64,000 bases of DNA from an uncultured Tateyamaria sp. (lineage in GTDB: Bacteria; Pseudomonadota; Alphaproteobacteria; Rhodobacterales; Rhodobacteraceae), in NCBI RefSeq assembly GCF_947503705.1, contig NZ_CANNES010000004.1, positions 250,001-314,000 of the forward strand. Reading direction: 5' to 3'. The notes under the pieces are model-generated. The model had not been told where the DNA came from, did no database searches, and saw only the letters and a program-made list of their open reading frames with translations. Of this stretch, positions 1-7,903 are shown one piece after another (within the stretch, counting starts at the first letter, position 1; each line of letters opens with the position of its first letter). A program made the translations under genes and the position numbers.

Positions 1-56
1 TCGCCCTGATCGTGCTGGGCCTGCTCACCTGGGCGATGATCTGGATCTCAGGATGA
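1..56 (+). CDS. C-terminal end of an unidentified membrane protein (partial)
   Basis: Reading from base 3, the frame gives a hydrophobic tail ending ALIVLGLLTWAMIWISG and then a TGA at 54-56. It looks like the last transmembrane segment of a membrane protein whose body lies outside the window. Its stop overlaps the start of the next gene in an ATGA arrangement, so the two are probably translated from one mRNA. The family cannot be told from 17 residues. It does not look like the C-terminus of aspartate carbamoyltransferase, which is often encoded near pyrC. Confidence 0.6.
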   Translation, partial: ALIVLGLLTWAMIWISG

Positions 57-1060
57 CCGACAATACAGGCAACCTCGGGCAATTGATGCGCGTGAAACGC
101 ATCCAATCAATTTGGCCCAGCGAACCACAAGACTTCACACCTTGGCTGGCCCAAGAGGACAATATTGCGATCCTGGCCGATACTCTGGGACTAGGAGCGG
201 ATGGGCTAGAATTAATCCGCACAGAAACCGCCGTCGGGACCTTTCGGGGTGACATTCTTTGCCGCACAACTGGACCTTCTCCGTCCAACGTGCTGATTGA
301 AAACCAGTACGGTCGGTCAGACCACGACCACCTTGGAAAGCTGCTGACATATGCGGCCGGTGAGGACGCCAAAATCCTGATCTGGCTTGCCGAGGAAGTC
401 CGCGAGGAACATGAAGCAGCAATCGCGCTGCTCAATTCCGTGACCGAAGAGGATTTCCAAGTCTTCGGCGTGGAAATTGAGCTTTGGCGGATTGATGACA
501 GTGCTCCAGCACCACGCTTCAACGTTGTCGCAAAACCTAATTCATGGGCACGCCATGCCAAGGAAGTGCAACGCGCCGCAGCTTCGAGAAAGGAACTTTC
601 GCCGACCCAAGCCGCGCAATTGGCGTATTGGACGGCACTTCAATCCAGGCTCATTGCCGCCCGACCTCCGTTCAATCCGGTAATGCCTCAGGCAAGCTCA
701 TGGATACAACACAGCATCGGCAAGGCAGGCGTCGGGCTCAACCTCGCCACAAGCCGTCCCGCGAATGAAATCCGCGTCGAGATTTACCTGTCTGGAGAGA
801 CCGCCAAAGGGTACTTTCACCTGCTGAAACAGGAAAAAGACAGCATCGAAGCCTCTTTGGGCTTTGCACTCGACTGGCAGGAACTTCCGACGAAAAAAGA
901 CGCCCGAATTTGCATTGTGAAATCGTCAAGCGGTGTCGCTGAACCGGATGACTGGGCCAACCAGCATGAATGGCTGGTCACGACTATCATCGCGTTCCAC
1001 AGAGCTTTTGAAAAACCGGTGCGATCACTGGACCGGGAAACAGGGATAATGCTGGGATGA
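53..1060 (+). CDS. DUF4268-domain protein with nuclease-like N-terminal half
   Basis: A 335-residue cytosolic protein. Residues about 60-103 hold a motif pattern typical of DUF4268 proteins: GDI with Asp67, then IENQ with Glu83-Asn84-Gln85, then the run SDHDHLGKL around residues 89-97 and YAAG. The D...ExQ spacing resembles a PD-(D/E)xK nuclease core with Gln in place of Lys, but activity is not established for the family. The C-terminal half (about 170-335) is the DUF4268 part. The gene is locked into the pyrC-plsY run by ATGA overlaps at both ends, yet its codon use looks less GC-rich than its neighbours, which suggests later insertion. A defence or DNA-related role is a guess. Confidence 0.75.
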   Translation: MTDNTGNLGQLMRVKRIQSIWPSEPQDFTPWLAQEDNIAILADTLGLGADGLELIRTETAVGTFRGDILCRTTGPSPSNVLIENQYGRSDHDHLGKLLTYAAGEDAKILIWLAEEVREEHEAAIALLNSVTEEDFQVFGVEIELWRIDDSAPAPRFNVVAKPNSWARHAKEVQRAAASRKELSPTQAAQLAYWTALQSRLIAARPPFNPVMPQASSWIQHSIGKAGVGLNLATSRPANEIRVEIYLSGETAKGYFHLLKQEKDSIEASLGFALDWQELPTKKDARICIVKSSSGVAEPDDWANQHEWLVTTIIAFHRAFEKPVRSLDRETGIMLG

Positions 1061-2340
1061 CCGACCTCCTTCTCACAAACGCCAGGCTGATCGACCCGCA
1101 GGCGGGCAACGTCACCACCGGCGCTATCGGCATCGCCGGGGGCAAGATCAGCGCCATCATCACCGATGACAGCCCCCTGCCCGAGGCGGGCCAGACCGTC
1201 GACTGCAACCGCAAGCATCTGGGCCCCGGCCTTGTCGATATCGGCGTCAAGGTCTGCGAGCCGGGCGAGCGGCACAAGGAAAGCTTTGGCAGTGCGGGGC
1301 TCGCCGCCGCGGCGGGCGGTGTGACCACCATGGTCACCCGGCCCGACACCGACCCCGCCATCGACAACCCCGAAGCGCTCGAATTCGTGATCCGCCGCGC
1401 CCGCGAGGCCGCACCCGTGAACGTCCTGCCCATGGCCGCCCTGACCAAAGGGCGCATGGGGCGCGAAATGACGGAAATCGGCTTTTTGCTGGATGCAGGG
1501 GCCGTGGCCTTCACCGATTGCGACCACGTGGTTACCGACAGCAAGGTCTTTGCCCGCGCCCTCAGCTATGCGCGCTCGCTTGGCGCGCTTGTGCTGGCCC
1601 ACCCCCAGGATCCGGGCCTCAGCCAGGGGGCGGCTGCGACCTCCGGCAAATTTGCGTCGCTGCGCGGCCTGCCCGCCGTGTCGCCCATGGCCGAGCGGAT
1701 GGGGCTGGACCGTGACATCGCGATGATCGAGATGACGGGCGCCAAATACCACGCCGACCAGATCACCGCCGCCCGCGCCCTGCCCCCGCTGGAACGGGCC
1801 AAGCAGAACGGGTTCGACATTACCGCAGGCACCTCGATCCACCACCTGACGCTGAACGCGCTGGACGTGGCCGACTACCGCACCTTCTTCAAGATCAAGC
1901 CGCCCCTGCGCGACGAAGACGACCGCCTCGCCATCGCCGAAGCCGTGCAATCGGGCCTGATCGACGTGATCAGTTCCATGCACACGCCCCAGGACGAGGA
2001 AAGCAAGCGGCTCCCGTTCGAGGCCGCCGCCTCCGGTGCCGTGGCGCTTGAAACACTCCTGCCCGCCGCGATGCAGCTCTTTCACGCAGGCGCCGTCGAT
2101 CTGCCCACGCTCTGGCGGGCGATGTCGCTGAACCCGGCCACACGGCTGGGCCTTGATTGTGGGCGGCTGGCCATTGGTGCCCCCGCCGATCTGGTGCTTT
2201 TTGACCCGCACGCGCCGTTCGTGATGGACCGGACCACACTGCGCTCAAAATCGCGCAACACGCCCTATGACGGCGCGCGGATGCAGGGTAAGGTCATCGC
2301 CACATATGTCTCTGGCACCCCCGTATTTCAAAGGTCCTGA
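1057..2340 (+). CDS. pyrC: Dihydroorotase-like protein, probably non-catalytic
   Basis: A 427-residue amidohydrolase of the multifunctional-complex dihydroorotase family. The fold signature is intact (GGVTTMVTRPDTDP near residues 87-100, KIKPPLRDEDDR at 279-290, NPATRLGL, GAPADLVLFDP). Active enzymes carry DxHxHxREP at the first metal site; here it reads DIGVKVCEP (residues 61-69), so both metal histidines are replaced by Gly63 and Lys65. The catalytic Asp of the ATDHAPH motif is Met308 in SSMHTPQ. Such pseudo-dihydroorotases are known in proteobacteria as structural partners of aspartate carbamoyltransferase (PyrB). An active dihydroorotase should therefore be encoded elsewhere. Overlaps both neighbours by a few bases. 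Confidence 0.9.
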   Translation: MTDLLLTNARLIDPQAGNVTTGAIGIAGGKISAIITDDSPLPEAGQTVDCNRKHLGPGLVDIGVKVCEPGERHKESFGSAGLAAAAGGVTTMVTRPDTDPAIDNPEALEFVIRRAREAAPVNVLPMAALTKGRMGREMTEIGFLLDAGAVAFTDCDHVVTDSKVFARALSYARSLGALVLAHPQDPGLSQGAAATSGKFASLRGLPAVSPMAERMGLDRDIAMIEMTGAKYHADQITAARALPPLERAKQNGFDITAGTSIHHLTLNALDVADYRTFFKIKPPLRDEDDRLAIAEAVQSGLIDVISSMHTPQDEESKRLPFEAAASGAVALETLLPAAMQLFHAGAVDLPTLWRAMSLNPATRLGLDCGRLAIGAPADLVLFDPHAPFVMDRTTLRSKSRNTPYDGARMQGKVIATYVSGTPVFQRS

Positions 2341-2954
2341 TGCCCATTCTTGAATCTACCGCTGCTGTTTTGGCCCTCTGGGCTGTGATCGGATACCTTA
2401 TGGGGTCGATCCCCTTTGGCATGGTGCTGGCGCGCGCCATGGGGCTGGGCAATCTGCGCGACATCGGGTCGGGCAATATCGGGGCCACCAATGTGCTGCG
2501 CACGGGCAACAAGACGGCCGCCGCGCTCACGCTGGTGCTGGACGGGGCCAAAGGGGCCGCCGCCCTGCTACTGGCGCGCGCGCTGACAGGGGCCGAGGAC
2601 GCCGCACAGCTTGCGGGCCTCGCCGCCATGATCGGGCACTGCTACCCCATCTGGCTCAAGTTCAAGGGCGGCAAGGGGGTCGCGACCTTCCTGGGCCTGC
2701 TGCTCGCGCTGGCCTGGCCTGTGGGGATCGTATCTTGCGTGGCCTGGCTGGTGGGCGCGGGGATGACACGGATCTCATCCATGGGCGCGCTGCTGGCCGC
2801 ATCAACGTCAACCTTTGCGCTGATGTTCATGGGGCTGCCCAGCGCCATGATCTGGGGCGCGATCCTGACAATTCTCGTCTTCTGGCGGCACCGGGAAAAC
2901 ATCAAACGCATCCGGGCGGGCACCGAACCCAAGATCGGCAAGAAATCCGGGTGA
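2340..2954 (+). CDS. plsY: Glycerol-3-phosphate acyltransferase PlsY
   Basis: A 204-residue inner-membrane enzyme that transfers an acyl group from acyl-phosphate to glycerol 3-phosphate, the first step of phospholipid synthesis. Family motifs are all visible: GSIPFG near residue 22, GSGNIGATNVLR at about 43-54, KFKGGKGVAT at about 107-116, and the C-terminal HRENIKR. Five or so hydrophobic segments match the usual topology and length. The start codon shares a base with the preceding stop (TGATG), which indicates translational coupling with the dihydroorotase-like gene. Confidence 0.96.
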   Translation: MPILESTAAVLALWAVIGYLMGSIPFGMVLARAMGLGNLRDIGSGNIGATNVLRTGNKTAAALTLVLDGAKGAAALLLARALTGAEDAAQLAGLAAMIGHCYPIWLKFKGGKGVATFLGLLLALAWPVGIVSCVAWLVGAGMTRISSMGALLAASTSTFALMFMGLPSAMIWGAILTILVFWRHRENIKRIRAGTEPKIGKKSG

Positions 2955-3217
2955 TGGACTTCGGCACGGCGCTCAACGCCCTGCCCGTGGGCACGTTTAC
3001 AGGCACAGCCAACGGCAAACGCTACGTGGCCACCAAATCCAGCTTTGCAGGCGGCAAATCCATCAAACTGGTGGCCGAGGAGCTGAGCGGTCCCGACTAT
3101 ATCAGCCTCAACTGGTACGATCTGGCCACAGGGCCAAAACTCAAACCCTGCGAAATGCCCGCCGCCAAAGTCACCACCTTTGTGCTGGCGCTCAAACCCG
3201 ACACCCACGCTCACTGA
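2954..3217 (+). CDS. Small protein of unknown function (87 aa)
   Basis: A soluble 87-residue protein starting MDFGTALNALPVGTF. I do not recognise the family. It has no signal peptide or membrane segment; the middle reads like a small beta-rich domain (GTANGKRYVATKSSFAGG, SLNWYDLATGPKLKPCEMP). The start was chosen because the ATG overlaps the plsY stop in a TGATG junction; longer in-frame starts would lie inside plsY. Its stop overlaps the stop of the convergent gene on the other strand by seven bases. Probably the last gene of the pyrC-plsY run. Confidence 0.65.
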   Translation: MDFGTALNALPVGTFTGTANGKRYVATKSSFAGGKSIKLVAEELSGPDYISLNWYDLATGPKLKPCEMPAAKVTTFVLALKPDTHAH

Positions 3218-3558
3218 CGGGTCAGCTTCTCCAAAGCCAAGCCATCCGCCCAGGTGCCATGCAGCGTCCCATCCGGCATCAGCACATAGACCACAGGGGT
3301 CGCCTGCCCCCAATTGATGGTCAGGACACGACCCTCCTGCACGCCCGTCCCGATATAGCTCGACGCACCGACCTGCCAGGCCATGCTGACGGCCTTAGCG
3401 CTCTGGGTCATCTGCACCGTCCCGCTATAGGACGACCCATCGGGGTTGCGCCCCTCCGCCACATAAGTGCCGGTCAAACCCTGGGCCAACACGGGGCCCG
3501 CCCCCAGGGCCAGGGCCACCACAGCGCCCAAAACCAAACGTCGCTTCACATCCGCCAT
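3211..3558 (-). CDS. Small secreted protein of unknown function
   Basis: A 115-residue protein beginning MADVKRRLVLGAVVALALGAGPVLAQ, a clear Sec signal peptide ending in an AxA-like cleavage site. The mature part (LTGTYVAEGRNPDGSSYSGT..., WADGLALEKLTRQ) looks like a small beta-barrel or lipocalin-like fold built on repeated GTY/GTV strands, but the family was not identified. The start was chosen for the signal peptide and the AAGGGA element just upstream; an upstream in-frame start would put extra residues before the signal. Likely periplasmic. Confidence 0.7.
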   Translation of the reverse strand: MADVKRRLVLGAVVALALGAGPVLAQGLTGTYVAEGRNPDGSSYSGTVQMTQSAKAVSMAWQVGASSYIGTGVQEGRVLTINWGQATPVVYVLMPDGTLHGTWADGLALEKLTRQ

Positions 3559-3649
3559 CTCATTCCCTTTCGCTTCAAAGCATACGGCATGACTGGACAG
3601 CACCGGCACAGGCCGCTCTACTCAGCCTATCACACCGCAAGGGCACACC

Positions 3650-4273
3650 ATGTCAGAAATCAACCTTACGCTCATCCTCTTCGCCGCACTTCTGGCCGCA
3701 GGCAGCCCCGGGCCCGCCACGCTGACGATCGCGGGCACGTCCATGGCATCGGGGCGCAAGGCGGGGCTGGCGGTCGCCGCAGGGGTCACAACGGGGTCGT
3801 TCATGTGGTCGGTCGGGGCGGCCTTCGGGCTGGGGGCGATCATGCTGGCCAATGTCTGGCTGTTCGAAGTCGTGCGCTATGTGGGGGCCGCCTATCTGGG
3901 ATGGCTCGCGCTCAAATCGGCGCGGGCAGCATGGCTGGGGGCGGCGCTGAAAATCCCGCCGGTGACACAGAAATCGCTCAAAGGGCACTACGCCAAGGGG
4001 CTGGGGCTGCACCTGACCAACCCCAAGGCAATCCTCTTCTTCGGCGCGCTCTATTCCGTGGGCGTGCCGCCCGGAACGCCGGTCACAGGGCTGCTGATCG
4101 TGATCGGATCGGTAGGATGTCTGAGCCTGACAATGTTCCACGGCTACGCACTGATCTTTTCGTCGGGGCCGATGATGCGGGGCTACGCACGAGCCAAACG
4201 GGTGTTCGAGGCGGTCTTTGCAGTCTTCTTTGGCGCGGCAGCACTGCGAATACTGACAGCGCGCTTGGGGTAA
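3650..4273 (+). CDS. LysE/RhtB-family amino-acid exporter
   Basis: A 207-residue inner-membrane protein with about six hydrophobic segments and the LysE/RhtB signature: GSPGPATLTIAGTSMASGRKAGLAVAAGVTTG near residues 18-50, and LTNPKAILFFGALY near 122-135. The family exports amino acids or derivatives such as homoserine, threonine or lysine; the substrate is not shown by the sequence. An AAGGGC element precedes the ATG. It lies opposite a convergent TetR gene with 13 bases between stops, so the regulator may or may not control it. Confidence 0.9.
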   Translation: MSEINLTLILFAALLAAGSPGPATLTIAGTSMASGRKAGLAVAAGVTTGSFMWSVGAAFGLGAIMLANVWLFEVVRYVGAAYLGWLALKSARAAWLGAALKIPPVTQKSLKGHYAKGLGLHLTNPKAILFFGALYSVGVPPGTPVTGLLIVIGSVGCLSLTMFHGYALIFSSGPMMRGYARAKRVFEAVFAVFFGAAALRILTARLG

Positions 4274-4286
4274 GGCACACAGCCAT

Positions 4287-4886
4287 TCACCGCGCGATCA
4301 GGGCCGCCAATCCACTGCGCAAAAACGCAGGCGTAGTCAGGGTCGTCGTGGGCGAAATGCACACCTGCCCTTCGATGTGCAAAACGCTCATCCCATGGAT
4401 CAAGGCCCAGAGGGAATTGATCAACGTGTCGAATTTCACATCCGTCATCGCCGGATCAAGGGCGCGCACAGCCGATGCAAGATGGCCATAGGCGGCGCTC
4501 GCTTCGCGCTCCAATTCTTCTGTCCGCACGTCCAGCGCGCTCTTGTTGAACATCAGGCGAAAAATGACCGGCGACCGGCCTGCAAAATCCAGATAGGCGT
4601 CACCCATCCGAAACATCGCATCTCGGGGGTCCGCCCCCGACGCGGCCCGAACCTGTTCCAAATCCGCGGAAAGCTCGCGATAGCCATCGGCCGCGCAGGC
4701 CGCCAAAACATGACCCCAGGTCGGGAAATGATGCTGCGGCGCGCTGTGCGAAACCTTCGCTGCCCGCGCCAGCCCCCGAAAGGATGGACTCACTTCGTCT
4801 TCGATCATCTGTCGCCCGATCCGCACCAATTCGGGGCGCAAATCCCCGTGGTGATACCGCTGCGTGGGTTTCGTCGTGCTGTCCAT
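4287..4886 (-). CDS. TetR/AcrR-family transcriptional regulator
   Basis: A 199-residue repressor-type regulator. The N-terminus carries the common TetR start YHHGDL (residues 11-16), followed by a helix-turn-helix at about 30-60 (SFRGLARAAKVSHSAPQHHFPTW). The C-terminal ligand and dimer domain (about 75-199) resembles the TetR_C WHG type. It is divergent from the secreted-protein gene at 4991, and the space between holds a perfect palindrome 63 bases upstream of its own start, so autoregulation and control of the neighbour are likely. The ligand is unknown. Confidence 0.9.
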   Translation of the reverse strand: MDSTTKPTQRYHHGDLRPELVRIGRQMIEDEVSPSFRGLARAAKVSHSAPQHHFPTWGHVLAACAADGYRELSADLEQVRAASGADPRDAMFRMGDAYLDFAGRSPVIFRLMFNKSALDVRTEELEREASAAYGHLASAVRALDPAMTDVKFDTLINSLWALIHGMSVLHIEGQVCISPTTTLTTPAFLRSGLAALIAR

Positions 4887-4948
4887 GGCTTCTGCATGCC
4901 AAACAATCCGGTCGTTGACAAGATGTGGGGCGTCACCTATCCAGTCAT

Positions 4949-4965
4949 TGACAAGATTCTTGTCA
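4949..4965. promoter_or_regulatory. Palindromic operator, probably for the TetR regulator
   Basis: TGACAAGA-T-TCTTGTCA is a perfect 17-base palindrome. It sits between the divergent TetR gene (start 4886) and the secreted-protein gene (start 4991). The ten bases TTGACAAGAT also occur at 4915-4924, 33 bases away, and GTCATTGAC is directly repeated at 4944-4952 and 4962-4970. The TTGACA hexamers at 4915 and 4948 could serve as -35 elements for rightward transcription. A homodimeric TetR protein would be expected to bind such a site and repress both genes. Confidence 0.65.
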
Positions 4966-4990
4966 TTGACTAGTTCAGAGGAAAATCAGC

Positions 4991-5575
4991 ATGGATCTCA
5001 AAACACTCACGGCACTTGGATGGTCCGTCCTCGCGGCAGGCGCCGCGTGGGCGGACACAACCGCAGGAAACATGATCGGCACTTGGCAATCCGAACTGGC
5101 CGAGCAACCGGCACCGGATGGCAGCGCCTCGGCCTATATTCAGCTGACCATGACGCTGGACGGCACGGTACAGACCCTGAAAACCGAGGCGTTCGGGGAC
5201 CCTGCGGGGCAGCAACCCTTGTTCACCTATGCGTCGGTCGGCCCATATACGATCCTGGGCGCACATGACCCGGTGGACGGCGCACTGGCGGTGGACTTCG
5301 TAAATGACAAATCCGAACTGACGATTTTCGTGGACGCCCCCGATCTTTGGCGCGCCATCAATATGCAGGACTGTCCGCTGGAAATCGGGACGGCGGTGGA
5401 CATAACCGACTGCGTGTCAGGCCCACCCTTTCTGGTGACAGATTGTGTGGACATGGATTTTGTGTTGGTCGACATGGGCGGTGATCGTCTGCGCTTTGGC
5501 GACCAGACGGTCAACCGCTGCGAAACCCGACCGTCCGAGCCTTCGGCATTCCCGTTTTTCCGTGTAGAAAGCTAA
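4991..5575 (+). CDS. Secreted protein with four cysteines, unknown function
   Basis: A 194-residue protein with an N-terminal signal peptide (MDLKTLTALGWSVLAAGAAWA, cleavage after AWA). The mature domain starts GNMIGTWQSE, a pattern seen in lipocalin-like and APCDD1-like beta proteins, and has four cysteines in the C-terminal part (DCPLEIG, DCVSGPP, DCVDMD, RCETRP) that could form two disulfides. Family not firmly identified. An AGAGGAAA element precedes the ATG. Divergent from the TetR gene and preceded by its presumed operator, so probably induced by the TetR ligand. Confidence 0.7.
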   Translation: MDLKTLTALGWSVLAAGAAWADTTAGNMIGTWQSELAEQPAPDGSASAYIQLTMTLDGTVQTLKTEAFGDPAGQQPLFTYASVGPYTILGAHDPVDGALAVDFVNDKSELTIFVDAPDLWRAINMQDCPLEIGTAVDITDCVSGPPFLVTDCVDMDFVLVDMGGDRLRFGDQTVNRCETRPSEPSAFPFFRVES

Positions 5576-5882
5576 CCGAAAGGTTACGTGCGTCGGCGTC
5601 GCCAAAGGGTATTGGAACCTGTCGGTCTGGCCCGAAATATTAACCAAAAGTTACCACTCACATCCAAACCTTAACGCGGGGCAAGTGTGACCCAAAGGTT
5701 AAGGCGAATCCCAAACGCAAAACGTACAGTTTGCACCCAAGACTGTACGCTCTTGCAAAATCCACCCAAATCGGGTCGTCGGGCCGCTCTCAAAACGTAT
5801 GGTTTGCCGTCAAAACTGTACGTTTTACCTGATATTAACCACCGCACGGCCCATTAACCCGACCGGGCGGCCCGTCTCGGGG
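5576..5882. other. Gene-free convergent spacer with regulatory-looking repeats
   Basis: This 307-base spacer lies between the 3' ends of two convergent genes, so no promoter is expected, and I see no coding frame. It is nevertheless rich in motifs: a CtrA-like TTAACCAAAAGTTAC at 5640-5654, several other TTAAC/GGTTAA words, a GANTC site at 5706-5710, and the four-copy GTAC palindrome array at 5718-5826. It may hold a small RNA gene or a binding region for a DNA-structuring protein. Confidence 0.5.
5718..5826. repeat. Four phased pseudo-palindromes centred on GTAC
   Basis: Four related words occur: AAAACGTACAGTTTG (from 5719), GACTGTACGCTC (from 5741), AAAACGTATGGTTTG (from 5792) and AAAACTGTACGTTTT (from 5812). 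Each is a pseudo-palindrome around GTAC (GTAT in the third), and they form two back-to-back pairs that could also fold as hairpins. Centre spacing is 21, 52 and 21 bases, close to 2, 5 and 2 helical turns. That phasing fits co-operative binding of a dimeric regulator on one DNA face. The cognate protein is unknown. Confidence 0.6.
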
Positions 5883-7253
5883 TCAGTAGGAATAGTCCGC
5901 AAAAACCCGCGTCACGTCGCCGTTCCAATCGCCGTGATAATGCTCCAGCAGCTCATCGGCGGGCACCTTACCGGTATCGATGCTCTCGTGCAGCGCGTTC
6001 AGAAAATGGGTCTCGTCCGGGATCATCCCACCGGCCCCCGCACGCGCCCGCGCCTGCAATCCGGCATGGCTGATCGCCACCGCTTCGCGCGCCAGATCAT
6101 GCATCCGAATGTCGCCCACACGGGCCTGCAAACCATCGACAGAGGCCTGTATTCTAAGGGCTTCGCGCGTCTCTGCATCAAAGTCCTTGACCAGGTCCCA
6201 GGCCGCGTCCAGCGCCGTTTGGTCATACATCAAACCGACCCAAAACGCAGGCAGCGCACAGAGCCGCCGCCACGGATTACCATCCGCCCCACGCATCTCG
6301 ATGAACTTCTTCACGCGCGCCTCGGGAAAGGCCGTTGTCATATGGTCCGCCCAGTCGCTCAGCGTCGGTGTTTCACCGGGCAAAGCAGGCAGTTTTCCGA
6401 CCATGAAATCGCGAAATGACATGCCCAACGCGTCGATATATTTTCCGTCACGATAGACAAAATACATAGGAACATCAAGGGCATACTGGACCCAGGCCTC
6501 GAACCCGAACCCGTCCTCAAAGATGAAGGGGATCATGCCCGTGCGGTCCGCATCCAGGTCGCGCCATACCCGGCTGCGCCAGGATTTGTGGCCGTTGATC
6601 TTGCCCTCGAAAAACGGCGAATTTGCGAACAGCGTGGTGGCCACAGGCTGCAACGCCACGGCCACACGCATCTTTTGCACCATGTCCGCCTCGGACGCAA
6701 AATCAAGGTTCACCTGCACCGTACAAGTCCGCCGCATCATGGTCCGGCCCATCGTGCCGACTTTACCCATATAGGCATCCATCAGCTTGTAACGGCCCTT
6801 GGGCATCAGCGGCATTTCCTCATGCGTCCAGTGCGGGGCCGCCCCCAATCCGATGAAACCCACGCCGATTTCGTTTGCAACTTCAGTGACTTCCGCAAGA
6901 TGCTGGTTCACCTCGTCACAGGTCTCGTGGATCGTCTCCAGCGGTGCGCCGGCCAGTTCCAGCGCGCCGCCCGGCTCCAGCGAGATGTTGCATAGACCCT
7001 TGGCCAGCCCCGTCAGCTTGCCGCCCTCGCGCACCTCGTTCCAGCCGTGCCGGTCGCGTAATCCGCCCAAAACCGCCTCAACCGACCGCGCCCCCTCAAA
7101 GGGCAAAGGTTTCAGCGTGTCCTGGCAATAGCCAAACTTTTCATGCTCCGTCCCGATGCGCCAATCCGCCTTGGGTTTACACCCCGACGCCATGTATTCC
7201 GCCAGCTGGTCATGATGTTCGATCGGCCCGCCGCCGGATTGAGGAATAGACAT
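5883..7253 (-). CDS. gshA: Glutamate-cysteine ligase, plant/proteobacterial type
   Basis: A 456-residue cytosolic enzyme that joins glutamate and cysteine with ATP, the first step of glutathione synthesis. The sequence matches the plant-type GCS2 group used by alphaproteobacteria: RIGTEHEKFGY at about residues 32-42, a glycine-rich SLEPGGALELAGAP near 92-105, MRRTCTVQVNLDF near 173-185, and ALPAFWVGLMYD in the C-terminal third. Length is normal. It is the last gene of the minus-strand group that starts with rsmE, 113 bases after the small membrane-protein gene. Confidence 0.95.
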   Translation of the reverse strand: MSIPQSGGGPIEHHDQLAEYMASGCKPKADWRIGTEHEKFGYCQDTLKPLPFEGARSVEAVLGGLRDRHGWNEVREGGKLTGLAKGLCNISLEPGGALELAGAPLETIHETCDEVNQHLAEVTEVANEIGVGFIGLGAAPHWTHEEMPLMPKGRYKLMDAYMGKVGTMGRTMMRRTCTVQVNLDFASEADMVQKMRVAVALQPVATTLFANSPFFEGKINGHKSWRSRVWRDLDADRTGMIPFIFEDGFGFEAWVQYALDVPMYFVYRDGKYIDALGMSFRDFMVGKLPALPGETPTLSDWADHMTTAFPEARVKKFIEMRGADGNPWRRLCALPAFWVGLMYDQTALDAAWDLVKDFDAETREALRIQASVDGLQARVGDIRMHDLAREAVAISHAGLQARARAGAGGMIPDETHFLNALHESIDTGKVPADELLEHYHGDWNGDVTRVFADYSY

Positions 7254-7366
7254 CTGCGCGCTCCGCTTTTCTGGGCCATGAGGTGCAAGGGATGCGGCGA
7301 TTTGGCTGGCGTGTCAATGCAGCGCCGCCCTGCGCCGGGTCAGAGGTCGCTGCGCAGAAATGCGCA

Positions 7367-7903
7367 TCAGGCCCTGCCCTGCGGTACCATATCCACCAGT
7401 GTCGGGCGCGGACGTTCCCAGATCACAACAGCCGTCTCTGGCGTGTCGCGCATCTGCGCGAGCATCCGTTCCGTCCTGAGGCCCGGAAGCGCCGCAAAGG
7501 CGTCAAAGAGGGCGTCGGCCCCTTCGGCATCCACCGGGATCATCAAAGGGGGCCCATCGGCCTGTTCCAGGTGCCAATGGGCGGGGCGTTGCGCACCGTC
7601 AAGGCTCAGCCGCGCCAATTCTCGCAGGGCGACCGCGCCGCCGGTCAGGGGCCCGAAATACGTGATCTGACCCTCATCCACGATGACGGCACCCAAGCCG
7701 CCGCCTGCCCCGCGAAAGCGGCCCCGTTGCAAGCCGACCATGATCAGCGCCCCGGCCCCGACCAACAACACGGGCGCGACCCAACCCAGCAGCCCTTGCG
7801 GCCCCGCCAACCACCACAGGGCCAGTACGGCCAAGGCGATCCCGACCAGCACTTCACGCCAACGCCACATGGCGGCGGTCGCTTCGGGCCTGATAAAGCT
7901 CAT
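7367..7903 (-). CDS. Conserved membrane protein of unknown function
   Basis: A 178-residue protein with two adjacent transmembrane segments (about residues 16-35 and 39-58), followed by a soluble domain of about 120 residues containing GLGAVIVDEGQITYFGPLTGG and a proline-rich end. I do not recognise a named family; the layout is typical of conserved roseobacter hypotheticals. The start overlaps the stop of the upstream acetyltransferase gene in an ATGA junction, so it belongs to the rsmE operon. Confidence 0.75.
   Translation of the reverse strand: MSFIRPEATAAMWRWREVLVGIALAVLALWWLAGPQGLLGWVAPVLLVGAGALIMVGLQRGRFRGAGGGLGAVIVDEGQITYFGPLTGGAVALRELARLSLDGAQRPAHWHLEQADGPPLMIPVDAEGADALFDAFAALPGLRTERMLAQMRDTPETAVVIWERPRPTLVDMVPQGRA

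Noticed and set aside
817-2211. A 464-codon minus-strand open frame opposite the dihydroorotase-like gene
   Set aside because: Gly/His/Arg-rich shadow of a well-supported gene; no family features.
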